NCBI RefSeq assembly: GCF_008364795.1
Contig: NZ_VTTM01000015.1
Span: forward strand, 103,635-167,634
Direction of reading: 5' to 3'
Source: Azospirillum oryzae
GTDB lineage: Bacteria > Pseudomonadota > Alphaproteobacteria > Azospirillales > Azospirillaceae
DNA: 64,000 nucleotides
Below, in pieces: positions 33,484 through 42,129 of the stretch (position 1 is the stretch's first letter; each line of letters opens with the position of its first letter). The notes beneath the pieces were generated by a model. The model was not told where the DNA came from. It did no database searches and saw only the letters and a program-made list of their open reading frames with translations. The translations under genes and the position numbers were made by a program.

Positions 33484-34917
33484 ATGCACACCATCGACAC
33501 CATCTATATCGACGGCCGCTTCGTCACCCCGCACGGCACGGAGCTGTTCGACCTGCACGATCCGGCGACCGGCGCCGTCACCGGCCGCGTCCGCCTTGCC
33601 GACGAGGAGGATGTCCGCGCCGCCATCGCCGCAGCCAAGCGCGCCTTGCCCGCCTTCTCCCGCACCGGCAAGGCGGAGCGGATCGCCATGCTGCACCGGC
33701 TGGCCGATGCCGTCGCCGCCCGGCGCGACGACCTTCTCGACGCCGTGATCGGGGAATATGGCGCTCCGGCTTCGCGCGCCGCCTTTATGGTCGATCATCC
33801 GGTGAACGCCTTCCGCGAGACCGCTGCGCTGCTCGCCGACTATCCCTTCCTCCGCCGGATGGGCACGGCCGAGGTCAGCATGGAGCCGCTCGGCGTCGCC
33901 GGGCTCATCACGCCGTGGAACAGCAACGCCGGCTTCATCTGCGGCAAGCTCGCCACCGCCATCGCCGCCGGCTGCACCACGGTGATCAAGCCCAGCGAGA
34001 TGAGCGCCCGCCAGACCCAGATCGTGACCGAGGCGCTGCATGCCGCCGGCTTGGCCCCCGGCCTGTTCAACATCGTCACCGGCCGTGGCGACCGGGTGGG
34101 GGCGACGATTTCCAGCCACCCCGATGTCGCCAAGATCTCCTTCACCGGCTTCACCGCCACCGGCAAGGCGATTCTGCGCTCCGCCGCCGACACGCTGAAG
34201 CGGGTGACGCTGGAGTTGGGCGGAAAGTCGCCGACGATCATCCTCGACGACGCCGACCTGTCCCAGGCGATCCCGCTGGCGATCAACGCCGCTTTCATGA
34301 ACAGCGGCCAGGCCTGCATCGCCGGCACCCGCCTGCTCGCCCCGCGCAGCCGCCTCGCCGAGATCGAGGCACGAGCCAGATCGGCGGTCGAGGCGGTGCG
34401 CGCCGGCGATCCCCGCGATCCGGCGACCATTGTCGGCCCGATGGTCAGCCGTACCCAGTGGGAACGGGTGCAGCGCTACATCCGCATCGGGGTGGAGGAG
34501 GGCGCCGTCCTGCTGGCCGGCGGAGAAGGCCGACCGGACGGGCAACCGGAATTTTCCGGGGGCTGGTTCGTGCGGCCGACCCTGTTCACCGCCGTCCGCA
34601 ACGACATGACCATCGCGCGCGAGGAGATCTTCGGCCCCGTCCTCTCCATCCTCCCCTATGAGGATGAGGAGGAGGCGATCGCCATCGCCAACGACACCGT
34701 CTACGGCCTTCAGGCCTATGTGCTGTCGGGCGACACCGCCCGCGCCCGCCGCGTGGCTGACCGCATCGTCGCCGGCCGCGTGCTGATCAACAGCCTGACC
34801 CACGACCCGAAGGCGCCGTTCGGCGGCTTCAAGCAGTCCGGCATCGGCCGCGAATATGGCAGCTTCGGCCTGGACGCCTTCCTGGAACCCAAGGCGCTGC
34901 TGGGGGAGGGCGTCTAG
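33484..34917 (+). CDS. NAD(P)-dependent aldehyde dehydrogenase
   Basis: A 477-residue aldehyde dehydrogenase. The catalytic Glu is in VTLELGGKSP (about residue 243) and the catalytic Cys in NSGQACIAGTR (about residue 277). TPWNSNAG and the terminal KAPFGGFKQSGIGREYG are also present. The family is broad and the substrate cannot be told. The ATG at 33484 has GGGAGA upstream; an in-frame GTG/ATG farther up would run into the LysR promoter region. Its stop overlaps that of convergent parB (CTAG shared at 34914-34917). Confidence 0.9.
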   Translation: MHTIDTIYIDGRFVTPHGTELFDLHDPATGAVTGRVRLADEEDVRAAIAAAKRALPAFSRTGKAERIAMLHRLADAVAARRDDLLDAVIGEYGAPASRAAFMVDHPVNAFRETAALLADYPFLRRMGTAEVSMEPLGVAGLITPWNSNAGFICGKLATAIAAGCTTVIKPSEMSARQTQIVTEALHAAGLAPGLFNIVTGRGDRVGATISSHPDVAKISFTGFTATGKAILRSAADTLKRVTLELGGKSPTIILDDADLSQAIPLAINAAFMNSGQACIAGTRLLAPRSRLAEIEARARSAVEAVRAGDPRDPATIVGPMVSRTQWERVQRYIRIGVEEGAVLLAGGEGRPDGQPEFSGGWFVRPTLFTAVRNDMTIAREEIFGPVLSILPYEDEEEAIAIANDTVYGLQAYVLSGDTARARRVADRIVAGRVLINSLTHDPKAPFGGFKQSGIGREYGSFGLDAFLEPKALLGEGV

Positions 34918-35837
34918 GCGCCCGCTTCCCCCTCCAAGATCGCGTCGATCTCCGCCCGCAGCCGCATCAGCCGGTCGCGGTTGTCGGGGTCGAGGTAGCG
35001 GCACCGTTCGCGCACCACGGCCACGTCGCGGAGGATGCGCTTCACGCTGGCCTGCAGGGTCCGCATCGCTTCCTTGGCATCCGGCTCCTGGGGCGGCTCC
35101 GGCGGCGAAGCGTCTTCCGCAGCGCCGCCATTGGCATGCTCGCGCTTGGCCTGCCGCACCGCCTTGACGCTCGCCCCCTCCTTGGCGCGTTCCCACAGCC
35201 GGGCGTGCAGTTCGGCCGGGGCGGCGGCGATCTCGATCATCACGGAACGGGAGACATGGGCGAAGCGCGTCGCATATTCCTCCCGCATCTCGGCCGGCAG
35301 GCCCATGATCGCCAGCAGCTTGGTCACGTCGGTGCGGTCGCGCCCGACCACGGCGGCCAGCTCGTCATGGGTGTAGCCGTGCTTGTCGATCAGCCGGGCC
35401 AGCGCCGCCGCATATTCCACCGCGTTCAGGTCGACGCGCTGGACATTGTCGATCAGCCCGATCTCGTCCGGATCGCCGGAGGTCAGGATGGCGAAGACCG
35501 TCTTGCGGCCCAGCATCTCGTGCGCGCGCACCCGGCGCTCGCCGCCGATCAGCAGATACTCCCCCTGGGGCAGGGGGCGGACCAGGATCGGGTTCTGCAA
35601 CCCGTGCCGCTCGATGGACGATGCCAGGCTGCGCAGTTCCGCCTCGTCGAAATGGCGACGCGGCTGGTCCGGATTGCGGTGGACGCGGGCGAGGTCAAGC
35701 TCCACCACATGCGGGAAGCCGGCCGAGGTGCCGAACAGCCGGTCGCTGCCCACCGTCAGCCCGCCCGCCATGGCGCCCGCCGGCTCCGCCGCGGTGCCCA
35801 GCAGTTCGCGGGTCTTGCGTTCGAACTTACGCGACAT
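34914..35837 (-). CDS. parB: chromosome/plasmid partitioning protein ParB
   Basis: A 307-residue ParB/Spo0J-family protein. The N-terminal nuclease-like domain carries NPDQPRRHFDEAELRSLASSI and LIGGERRVRAHEMLGR. A helix-turn-helix follows (THDELAAVVGRDRTDVTKLL). The acidic C-terminus should dimerise. The start at 35837 (MSRKFERKTREL) has GGGAGA 7 bases before and overlaps the end of parA by 11 bases. It should bind a centromere site near the origin and work with ParA to segregate the replicon. No perfect parS-like site was found. Confidence 0.92.
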   Translation of the reverse strand: MSRKFERKTRELLGTAAEPAGAMAGGLTVGSDRLFGTSAGFPHVVELDLARVHRNPDQPRRHFDEAELRSLASSIERHGLQNPILVRPLPQGEYLLIGGERRVRAHEMLGRKTVFAILTSGDPDEIGLIDNVQRVDLNAVEYAAALARLIDKHGYTHDELAAVVGRDRTDVTKLLAIMGLPAEMREEYATRFAHVSRSVMIEIAAAPAELHARLWERAKEGASVKAVRQAKREHANGGAAEDASPPEPPQEPDAKEAMRTLQASVKRILRDVAVVRERCRYLDPDNRDRLMRLRAEIDAILEGEAGA

Positions 35838-36861
35838 GCGGCATCTCCCGGTTCTGGGCATAGGCGCGGATCTGGCGCGCCACCTCGCGGAAGGTTTCGG
35901 CCCCCGGCGCCTTCGGATCGCCGGCCAGCGTGATCATGCCGGCGGCGGCGGCCTTGCCATAGACGGTGGCGCGCGGGATGGGGGCGAAGACCGGCACCTG
36001 ACCGGCGTAGGATTCCATCAGCTCCTGCAGGGTGGCGCGGTCCTGGGTCAGCCGGTCGTTGTACATGGTCGGGATGATGCCGGCGATGCGCAAGGACGGG
36101 TTCACCCGGCGGCGGATGCGGCCGATGGTGTCGACCAGCCGCTTGACGCCCAGCAGGGCCAGCGCCTCCGTCTGCACCGGCACCACCACCAGCTCCGCCG
36201 CCGACAGCGCGTTGGCGGTGACCAGCCCCAGGTTGGGGGCGCAGTCCATCACCACGAAATCATAGACGTGGCGCACCTCGTCCAGCTTCTCCCGCAGGAT
36301 CAGCCCGCCGGTGGAATCGGCCGCCAGCTCCACGTCGGCATCGGCCAGCGACAGTCCGGCCGGGACCAGATCCAGCCCGCGCTCCGCCGTCGGCATGATG
36401 ACCGAGGTCAGCGGCTCTTCCGAGCGCAGCACATAATAAAGTGTCTTGCGCTGCTGCTCCAAAGCGACGATGGCGGCGTTGCCGATGCCGACATGGACGG
36501 TGGCGTTGCTCTGCGAATCGCAGTCGATCAGCAGCACCCGCGCCCCGCCTTCCGTCAGGGCATAGGCGAGGTTGACGGCGGTGGCGGTCTTGCCGACGCC
36601 GCCCTTCTGGTTGGCGACCGCCAGATAGGTTGCGGAGCGGGGCCGCTCGTCCGCCTTGTGGCGGGTCAGGAAATCGACCAGTTGCTGCGGGATGCGCTCC
36701 GCCCCGCTTTCCCAGCGGCTGATCCGCGCCTTGGTATAGCTGCGGCCGAGCTGCGCGTTCAGCCACTCGGCGAACTGCGTCTGATTCTCGCCGCGGCGCT
36801 CGCGCAGTTGGCGCATGTCGTCGCCCCCGCCCCCACCCCTCGTCGACAGCATTCCGGTCAT
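35827..36861 (-). CDS. parA: partitioning ATPase ParA with N-terminal DNA-binding domain
   Basis: A 344-residue protein. Residues about 16-70 form an XRE/Cro-like helix-turn-helix (ERRGENQTQFAEWLNAQLG, ARISRWESG). The deviant Walker A motif NQKGGVGKTATAVNLAYAL follows near residue 84, then LLIDCDSQSNAT and DFVVMDCAPNLG. This layout matches plasmid/chromid ParA proteins that repress their own promoter. It forms parAB with the downstream ParB and is divergent in organisation from repA, with the cation-efflux gene between. The ATG at 36861 has GGAG 10 bases upstream; MRQLRER at 36816 is a possible alternative. Confidence 0.92.
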   Translation of the reverse strand: MTGMLSTRGGGGGDDMRQLRERRGENQTQFAEWLNAQLGRSYTKARISRWESGAERIPQQLVDFLTRHKADERPRSATYLAVANQKGGVGKTATAVNLAYALTEGGARVLLIDCDSQSNATVHVGIGNAAIVALEQQRKTLYYVLRSEEPLTSVIMPTAERGLDLVPAGLSLADADVELAADSTGGLILREKLDEVRHVYDFVVMDCAPNLGLVTANALSAAELVVVPVQTEALALLGVKRLVDTIGRIRRRVNPSLRIAGIIPTMYNDRLTQDRATLQELMESYAGQVPVFAPIPRATVYGKAAAAGMITLAGDPKAPGAETFREVARQIRAYAQNREMPHVA

Positions 36862-36931
36862 TCCCCTTCAACTCCGGCGGCCCACAGATGCGGCCGCGCG
36901 GAGTCTGAGCAAGTTGCCGGAACTTTGTCAA
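36862..36931 (-). promoter_or_regulatory. putative parA promoter/operator
   Basis: On the leftward strand TTGACA (plus 36926-36931) is a good -35 box about 65 bases before the parA start; the -10 is weak. An inverted repeat CAACTCCG (36869-36876) with CGGAGTTG (36943-36950) brackets it, which may serve ParA autoregulation through its N-terminal DNA-binding domain. Inference only. Confidence 0.4.
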
Positions 36932-37938
36932 TGGAGCCCGCGCGGAGTTGCCACAACAACCCTGCCGCCCTCAGTCGGGTCGTGGTCGCGGTTCCCGTCC
37001 GCCGCCCGCACTTCGGTGAAGACACGGCGGATTTCCGGGAACCGCTCCTTCACCCGCCGTTCGGCGCGGGCCAGTGCCCGCTCCACCTCCCCGCCGCTGA
37101 CCTCGTCCCGCACATCCAGGCTGACGGTCACGATCACCACCTGCGGGCCGAGATGGATGGTGAGCACCTCGTTCACCCGGTCGACGGCAGCATCCTCCAT
37201 CAGCAGGGCGCGTACCCCGCGCACGAGGTCGGGGCGGGCGGACTCGCCGATCAGCAGGCTCTTCGTCTCATAGGCGAGAAAGGCGGCGGTGATTGCCAGA
37301 ACCAGACCGATCAGGACCGATCCGATGCCGTCCCACACCGGCTGGTCCAGAGCCAGGTCGGCCGACAGGCAGGCGGCGGCGATGAGCAGCCCGACCAGGG
37401 CTGCCGAATCCTCGAACAGCACGATGAAGACGGTGGGGTCCTTGCTGGCATGGACGGTCTCGAACACGCCGGCCTCGCCCCGGCTGGCGTTGAAGGCGCG
37501 CAGGGCCACCATCCAGCTGATCCCCTCCATCACCAAGGCGACACCCAGCACGACGAAGTTGATCCAGGGCGATTCCACCGGCTGCGGGTGCAGGATCTTC
37601 TCCACCCCTTCATAGATGGAGACCACCGCGCCGCCGGCGAAGATCACCAGCGCCACGACGAAGGTCCAGAAATACAGCTCGCGCGCGTAGCCGAAGGGAT
37701 GGCGCTCGTCGGGCGCCTTCTTCGACCGCTTCAGCCCGACCAGCATCAGCGCCTCGTTCCCGGTATCGACCAGGGAATGGACCGCCTCGCTCAGCATGGA
37801 CGAGCTGCCGGTGACGACCGCCGCGACGAATTTGGTGACGGTGATCGCCAGATTGGATGCGATGGCGGCGAAGACGACTTTCCCCGACTCCCCTTCTTCT
37901 GCCCCGCCCGCCGACGCCGTCATCGCGTTCCGCGCCAT
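36928..37938 (-). CDS. cation diffusion facilitator transporter
   Basis: A 336-residue CDF-family efflux protein with about six membrane helices (first near residues 22-42). The TM2 metal site is SEAVHSLVDTGNE. In TM5 the usual HxxxD is replaced by LFEDSAALVG, the pattern of the ZnT9-like subgroup. The cytoplasmic domain begins near residue 210 (ESARPDLVRGVRALL). It should move a divalent metal such as zinc or iron, but specificity is uncertain because of the altered TM5 motif. The start at 37938 follows a strong purine-rich site. It lies between parA and the origin, an unusual location that may reflect insertion. Confidence 0.87.
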   Translation of the reverse strand: MARNAMTASAGGAEEGESGKVVFAAIASNLAITVTKFVAAVVTGSSSMLSEAVHSLVDTGNEALMLVGLKRSKKAPDERHPFGYARELYFWTFVVALVIFAGGAVVSIYEGVEKILHPQPVESPWINFVVLGVALVMEGISWMVALRAFNASRGEAGVFETVHASKDPTVFIVLFEDSAALVGLLIAAACLSADLALDQPVWDGIGSVLIGLVLAITAAFLAYETKSLLIGESARPDLVRGVRALLMEDAAVDRVNEVLTIHLGPQVVIVTVSLDVRDEVSGGEVERALARAERRVKERFPEIRRVFTEVRAADGNRDHDPTEGGRVVVATPRGLH

Positions 37939-38016
37939 ATCGCCCCCTTCCCCCGGCCAAACCCACGGACAAGACAACTCTGCTGCCGCCGGCCGGTTCC
38001 CAGGCCGCCGACCGCC

Positions 38017-38679
38017 TGAACCTTGGTGACGCCCCGACGGCGATATGGGCCGCCCGGATTTGAACTTTGGTGACGCCCCCGGCCGAACCGACTCGGCAAG
38101 ACTCCTGAACTTTGGTGACGCCGGGCAGTTCAGCGGCGGTTCTGGGGTTTGAACTTTGGTGACGCCACCGGCCCCGAATCGACTCGACCGGCCGTTTGAA
38201 CTTTGGTGACGCCCGGACAGTGCGGACCGGTGATAGGTGACCGGACGAGCCTCCGCTCAGGTCGGCGTCCTTCCCGCGAAGGCGGAAATCCAGCCAATTC
38301 AGCGACTTATTCGGGACATCTCCCCAATCCCCGCCTTCGTGGGGATGACGGAGGGCCGACAACTCTCCTGGCGGGCCGTGCGATGCCGGTAACGGCACGG
38401 CTCCAATCCGCTGGAATCCTTGAACTTTGGTGACGCTCCGCAGGCGCCGCCACCCGAATCCAACCCCGAATCGACAGGTCCGACGTCACCAAGGTTCAAA
38501 CTGCCAAGCGATCGGCAGACCCGATTCGTCCACAGCCACGCGGTTTTTCCCCATGAACTTTGGTGACGCCATCCTTGAACTGTGGTGACGCGACTCGGAC
38601 TTATCCCCTGAACCTTGGTGACGAATCTAATAGTTGGTTCCAAATAGCTTCCAATTAGCCTGCGTCACCAAGGTTCAAA
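38017..38679. repeat. iteron array of the replication origin
   Basis: Eleven copies of TGAACTTTGGTGACGCC or close variants (CCTTGG, CTGTGG). Forward copies begin at 38017, 38061, 38106, 38150, 38197, 38421, 38554, 38576 and 38609; reverse copies lie at 38483-38498 and 38661-38679. The first five have a 44-47 bp period. DnaA-box-like sequences occur at 38526-38534 (TCGTCCACA) and 38601-38609 (TTATCCCCT). An AT-rich stretch at 38622-38660 is a candidate unwinding element. The array precedes repA by about 110 bases, so it is the likely replication origin and RepA binding region. Confidence 0.93.
38271..38349. repeat. REP-like inverted element inside the iteron array
   Basis: CCCGCGAAGGCGGAAATCC (within 38271-38292) and its inverted relative AATCCCCGCCTTCGTGGGG (38326-38344 and beyond to 38349) flank 33 bases. 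It occupies the widest gap between iterons (38214-38420). It resembles the dispersed REP/RUP-type repeats of proteobacteria. Confidence 0.65.
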
Positions 38680-38786
38680 TTGCCTTTGGCGCGATCCGGG
38701 GTGTTGTATCTGGCAGGTTCGGTCACCGGACGGTCACATGACCCTTGGCAAGTGCGCCGTCACGGAACCAAAAGCGGGAGGTCGGC

Positions 38787-39716
38787 ATGGGCAGCATTCA
38801 TCGTTTGATCGAGACTCACGGACGCGACGGCGCACTGGCCCTCGTTTCGGACGAGGAACGGCCCCTGATCGACATCGCCGCCGCGGTCCAGGCGGCGGAA
38901 AACGGCAAGCTCGGCATCACCTATGCCGGATTCTGCCAGACGGCACTGCCCCACCGCCAGCTTCCCGACGACCAGCATTGGGAACGGCCGGGCCACAAGG
39001 TGAAGCTGGTGATCCAGCCCGGCGTGATCGAGGACCGCAACGGCGTCACCCGCCGAATCGGCGTCCCCTATGGCAGCCGGGCGCGCATGATCCTGCTCTA
39101 TTTGCAGACCCGCGCCATCCAGACCGGCAATCCGGAGGTGGAACTGGGCGGTTCCATGCATGACTGGCTGAAACGCATGGACATTCCGATCTGCGGCAAG
39201 GCCTATCGCGACGTGGAAGATCAGGCGGCCCGCCTCTCCGCCTGTCATCTGACCTTCTTCACCGACGCCGACGGCGGCCGGCGGCAGAGCAAAGAATCGA
39301 TCGTCGCCGACGCCATCCAGCTGCGCCGTCCCGACGACCGCCAGGGAACCCTGTTCACCGAGACGGTGCGGCTCAGCGACAGCTTCTTCAAGGCCCTTCG
39401 CGAGCATCCGGTCCCGGTGGCGGAAGAGGCGCTGAAGGCGATCAGCGGCAAGTCAATGGCGCTCGACGTCTATATCTGGCTGGCCTACCGCCTGCATTCG
39501 CTGGACAAGCCGACGCCGATCACCTGGGCGGCCCTGCACGGCCAGTTCGGCGCCGGCTACGCCCTGGTCCGTCAGTTCAAGACCAAGTTCATCCCGAATC
39601 TGAAATACGCCATGGCCGCCTATCCGGACGCCCGGGTCGAGGAAGCCGCCGAGGGCCTGATCCTCTACCCGTCGCGACCGCCGATCAACGAGCGGGTGAT
39701 GGCGCGCATCGCCTGA
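38787..39716 (+). CDS. repA: replication initiator RepA
   Basis: A 309-residue initiator of the RepA_C (plasmid RepA) family. The typical segment YGSRARMILLYLQTRAIQTG occurs near residue 95, followed by SMHDWLKRMDIPICG, and a C-terminal winged-helix region with FKTKFIPNLKYAM. The ATG at 38787 is chosen for GGGAGG with a 6-base spacer; a TTG at 38745 is in frame but less likely. Iterons lie on both sides of the gene, with two forward copies just after the stop. It should bind the iterons and open the origin. Confidence 0.9.
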   Translation: MGSIHRLIETHGRDGALALVSDEERPLIDIAAAVQAAENGKLGITYAGFCQTALPHRQLPDDQHWERPGHKVKLVIQPGVIEDRNGVTRRIGVPYGSRARMILLYLQTRAIQTGNPEVELGGSMHDWLKRMDIPICGKAYRDVEDQAARLSACHLTFFTDADGGRRQSKESIVADAIQLRRPDDRQGTLFTETVRLSDSFFKALREHPVPVAEEALKAISGKSMALDVYIWLAYRLHSLDKPTPITWAALHGQFGAGYALVRQFKTKFIPNLKYAMAAYPDARVEEAAEGLILYPSRPPINERVMARIA

Positions 39717-39737
39717 CGTCCTGTGGACTCCCGGCGC

Positions 39738-39786
39738 TGAACTTTGGTGACGCTGGTCCCGCCGATTCCTGAACTCTGGTGACGCT
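39738..39786 (+). repeat. two further iterons after repA
   Basis: TGAACTTTGGTGACGCT (39738-39754) and TGAACTCTGGTGACGCT (39770-39786), forward orientation, between the repA stop and the stop of the leftward LysR gene. Confidence 0.9.
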
Positions 39787-39805
39787 GTGCATCGCAGACC
39801 GGCAG

Positions 39806-40654
39806 TCACGAAAAGCGTTCTATCACCAGATCCAGCAGGGCGCGCAGGCGGGCCAGCCGGCGGAGATCCTGGTGATAGCCGACCCAGACATCGCGTCCGG
39901 GCGGCGGCTCGCCAAGGTCGATGACCTGCAACCGGTCCAGGGCATCGCCGATCGGGCGCGGCAGAACCGCCAATCCGACGCCGAACGCGGCCATGGCGGC
40001 CTGGACGTCACGGTTGTTGCTGCGAAACGCGATGCGGGCATTGGGCAGCATCCGCCGCAGCCATTCCACATCGGGCATGCCGCCGAAGGCGGTGTCCATC
40101 GTGACCAGCGCGCAGCCGGTGCCGTCACCGACCTTCGGCGGCGGGCTGCCGACGATCCCATACAGGGCGTAGTCGATCCGGGTCAGCTTGCGCTGCACCA
40201 CTTCCGGCTCGTCGAACGGACGGATGCGGAACACGAGGTCGGCCTCCCGCCTGGACAGGCTCAGCAACCGCGCTTCGGTCAGCAATTCCACCGTCACACC
40301 GGTGTGGCGCCGCGTGAACTCGTGGAGGACCGGGGTCAGCATGTGAAGGCCGAACCAGTCGGAGGACGACAGCCGCAGGCTGCCCTCCAGCCGTCCGCCT
40401 TTGCCGGCCAGTTCGCGCTCCAGCGCAAGGCTTTCCTCTTCCATGCGCTCGGCATGGCGCAGCACGGCCGCCCCTTCGTCGGTCAGCACGAAACCGTCGC
40501 TGGTTCGCTGGAACAGCGTGTGCCCCACCGCCTCTTCCAGCGCGCGCAGACGCCGCCCCATGGTCGGCTGGGTCTGTCCGATCCGCCGTGCCGCCGCGCC
40601 GAGCGTGCCCTCGCGGGCGATCGCCAGGAATATCCGAAGGTCGCTCCACTCCAT
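39806..40654 (-). CDS. LysR-type regulator
   Basis: A 282-residue LysR protein with the helix-turn-helix MEWSDLRIFLAIAREGTLGA then RRIGQTQPTMGRRLRALEE. The effector region has GSLRLSSSDWFGLHMLTPVL. It is divergent from a medium-chain reductase gene with a 114-base gap holding a 17-bp palindrome, so it probably regulates that gene. Together the pair sits between iterons and looks like a cassette inserted into the origin region. Confidence 0.9.
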   Translation of the reverse strand: MEWSDLRIFLAIAREGTLGAAARRIGQTQPTMGRRLRALEEAVGHTLFQRTSDGFVLTDEGAAVLRHAERMEEESLALERELAGKGGRLEGSLRLSSSDWFGLHMLTPVLHEFTRRHTGVTVELLTEARLLSLSRREADLVFRIRPFDEPEVVQRKLTRIDYALYGIVGSPPPKVGDGTGCALVTMDTAFGGMPDVEWLRRMLPNARIAFRSNNRDVQAAMAAFGVGLAVLPRPIGDALDRLQVIDLGEPPPGRDVWVGYHQDLRRLARLRALLDLVIERFS

Positions 40655-40693
40655 GCCGGATCATACATAAATGAATGGAGTTCAAACAGTATC

Positions 40694-40710
40694 GTTGTTT
40701 TTCAAACAAC
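40694..40710. promoter_or_regulatory. 17-bp palindrome, candidate LysR operator
   Basis: GTTGTTT-TTC-AAACAAC, a perfect 7-bp dyad with a 3-base centre in an AT-rich divergent gap between the LysR gene and the reductase gene. Placement fits a regulatory site for the adjacent LysR protein. Confidence 0.5.
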
Positions 40711-40768
40711 CGCGTTAGGGACATCCTTCGGGACGTCACCACGATGCACCCCAACGAGGAGCAAGACC

Positions 40769-41776
40769 ATGTCCCAGGATCCGAACAACACGATGCGCGC
40801 GCTGGTGCTGGACGCGTATGACGCCCCGTTCCGGCTGACCGAGGTGGCGCGGCCGGTGGCCGGTCCCGGTCAGGTGCTGGTCCGCATCGCCGCCAGCGGC
40901 GTCAACCCGCTGGACACCAAGATCCGGGCCGGCGCCGCCGCCCACGCGAAACATCCGCTGCCCGCCATTCTCGGCATCGATCTGGCGGGCGAGGTCGTCG
41001 CCGTCGGTCCCGGCGTCACCGCCTTCCGGCCCGGCGATCAGGTCTATGGCATGACCGGCGGCGTCGGTGGCCGGCAGGGCTCGCTGGCGGAATACGCCGC
41101 GGTCCAGGCCGACCTGCTCGCGCACAAGCCGGCGAACCTGACGATGCGCGAAGCCGCCGCGCTGCCGCTGATCACCATCACCGCCTGGGAAGGGCTGGTC
41201 GACCGCGCCAATGTGCAACCCGGACAGACGGTTCTGGTCCAGGGCGGCGCCGGTGGCGTGGGCCATGTGGCGGTGCAGATCGCCCGTGCCTTCGGCGCGG
41301 CCGTCTGGGCGACCGAGTCCGCGGGAAAGTTGGCGCTCGTCGAACGGCTGGGCGCCACCGCCATCGATTACCGGGCCGAGACGGTCGAAGCCTATGTCGC
41401 CCGCCACACCGGGGGCCATGGCTTCGATCTGGTCTATGACACCGCCGGCGGGCCGGTGCTCGATGCCTCGTTCCAGGCGGTGCGGCGTTTCGGCCATGTG
41501 GTCAGCTGCCTGGGCTGGGGGACGCATGCGCTGGCGCCGCTGTCGTTCCGTGCCGCGACCTATTCCGGCGTCTTCACCCTGCTGCCCATGCTGACGGGGG
41601 AAGGAATGGCGAACCATGGCGAAATCCTGCGCCGCGCCGCCGCCCTGGTCGAAGCCGGCAAGCTGCTGCCCCGTCTCGATCCGCGGCGCTTCCCGCTGGA
41701 GCAGGCCGACGAAGCGCACACGGCCGTGACCGACGGCAGTGCCGGCGGCAAGATCGTCGTCGACATCGCGTTCTGA
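40769..41776 (+). CDS. zinc-independent medium-chain reductase (quinone oxidoreductase type)
   Basis: A 335-residue MDR-family protein. The N-terminal GroES-like domain contains HPLPAILGIDLAGEVVAVGPGV. The cofactor-binding motif is VLVQGGAGGVGHVAVQIARAFG near residue 155, in two adjoining pieces. The zinc-ligand cysteines of alcohol dehydrogenases are absent, so an NADPH-dependent quinone or enone reductase is likely. The ATG at 40769 has GAGGAG 8 bases upstream. The divergent LysR gene is the probable regulator. Confidence 0.88.
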   Translation: MSQDPNNTMRALVLDAYDAPFRLTEVARPVAGPGQVLVRIAASGVNPLDTKIRAGAAAHAKHPLPAILGIDLAGEVVAVGPGVTAFRPGDQVYGMTGGVGGRQGSLAEYAAVQADLLAHKPANLTMREAAALPLITITAWEGLVDRANVQPGQTVLVQGGAGGVGHVAVQIARAFGAAVWATESAGKLALVERLGATAIDYRAETVEAYVARHTGGHGFDLVYDTAGGPVLDASFQAVRRFGHVVSCLGWGTHALAPLSFRAATYSGVFTLLPMLTGEGMANHGEILRRAAALVEAGKLLPRLDPRRFPLEQADEAHTAVTDGSAGGKIVVDIAF

Positions 41777-41802
41777 CCGTACCGATCTTCACTCCGGGCG
41801 GA

Positions 41803-41817
41803 CGTCACCAAAGTTCA
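41803..41817 (-). repeat. outlying iteron, reverse orientation
   Basis: CGTCACCAAAGTTCA (reverse of TGAACTTTGGTGACG) lies 26 bases after the reductase stop. A partial copy, TTGGTGAC, is at 41828-41835. With the copies at 39738-39786 it brackets the LysR/reductase pair. Confidence 0.85.
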
Positions 41818-41835
41818 AGGAAAATCGTTGGTGAC

Positions 41836-42129
41836 AGCGGACCTGCGGCGACGATTTTCCCATAGCCGCTTATCCGCCCGCCCTCTCCGTGGTAGGACTA
41901 TGAACCTATAATCGGCCACGGAGGGTGCACCATGTTCAGCCAGTCGCGGATCTCCGGCTCCAGCCGGTTTTGGTCGGGATGCCAACGGGTTGCCGGCCGC
42001 GTCATCCACCTGTTCAGCCCGGATGGAACAGGTGAACAGCTCCCAGGATCCTGTTTCACGGTGTTTCAAACGTCCCATTCCCCCTCCGCCCCGGGGAAGG
42101 CAAAGGGAGGGGACTCGCCTTCCGAAGCG
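41836..42129. other. non-coding gap with a 9-bp dyad and a parS-like half-site
   Basis: The 353-base gap from 41777 holds the reverse iteron, then no convincing gene. CACCTGTTC (42007-42015) and GAACAGGTG (42026-42034) form a perfect dyad with a 10-base centre. TGTTTCACG (42052-42060) equals the left part of the classical parS sequence but lacks the symmetric right half. A GC-rich palindromic stretch (42077-42112) precedes the convergent gene end. A centromere role is possible but weakly supported. Confidence 0.4.

Noticed and set aside
38017..38213. Regularly spaced repeats that look like a small CRISPR array
   Set aside because: The repeated unit is 17 bases, copies occur in both orientations, the spacing later breaks down, no cas genes are near, and repA follows. 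They are iterons.
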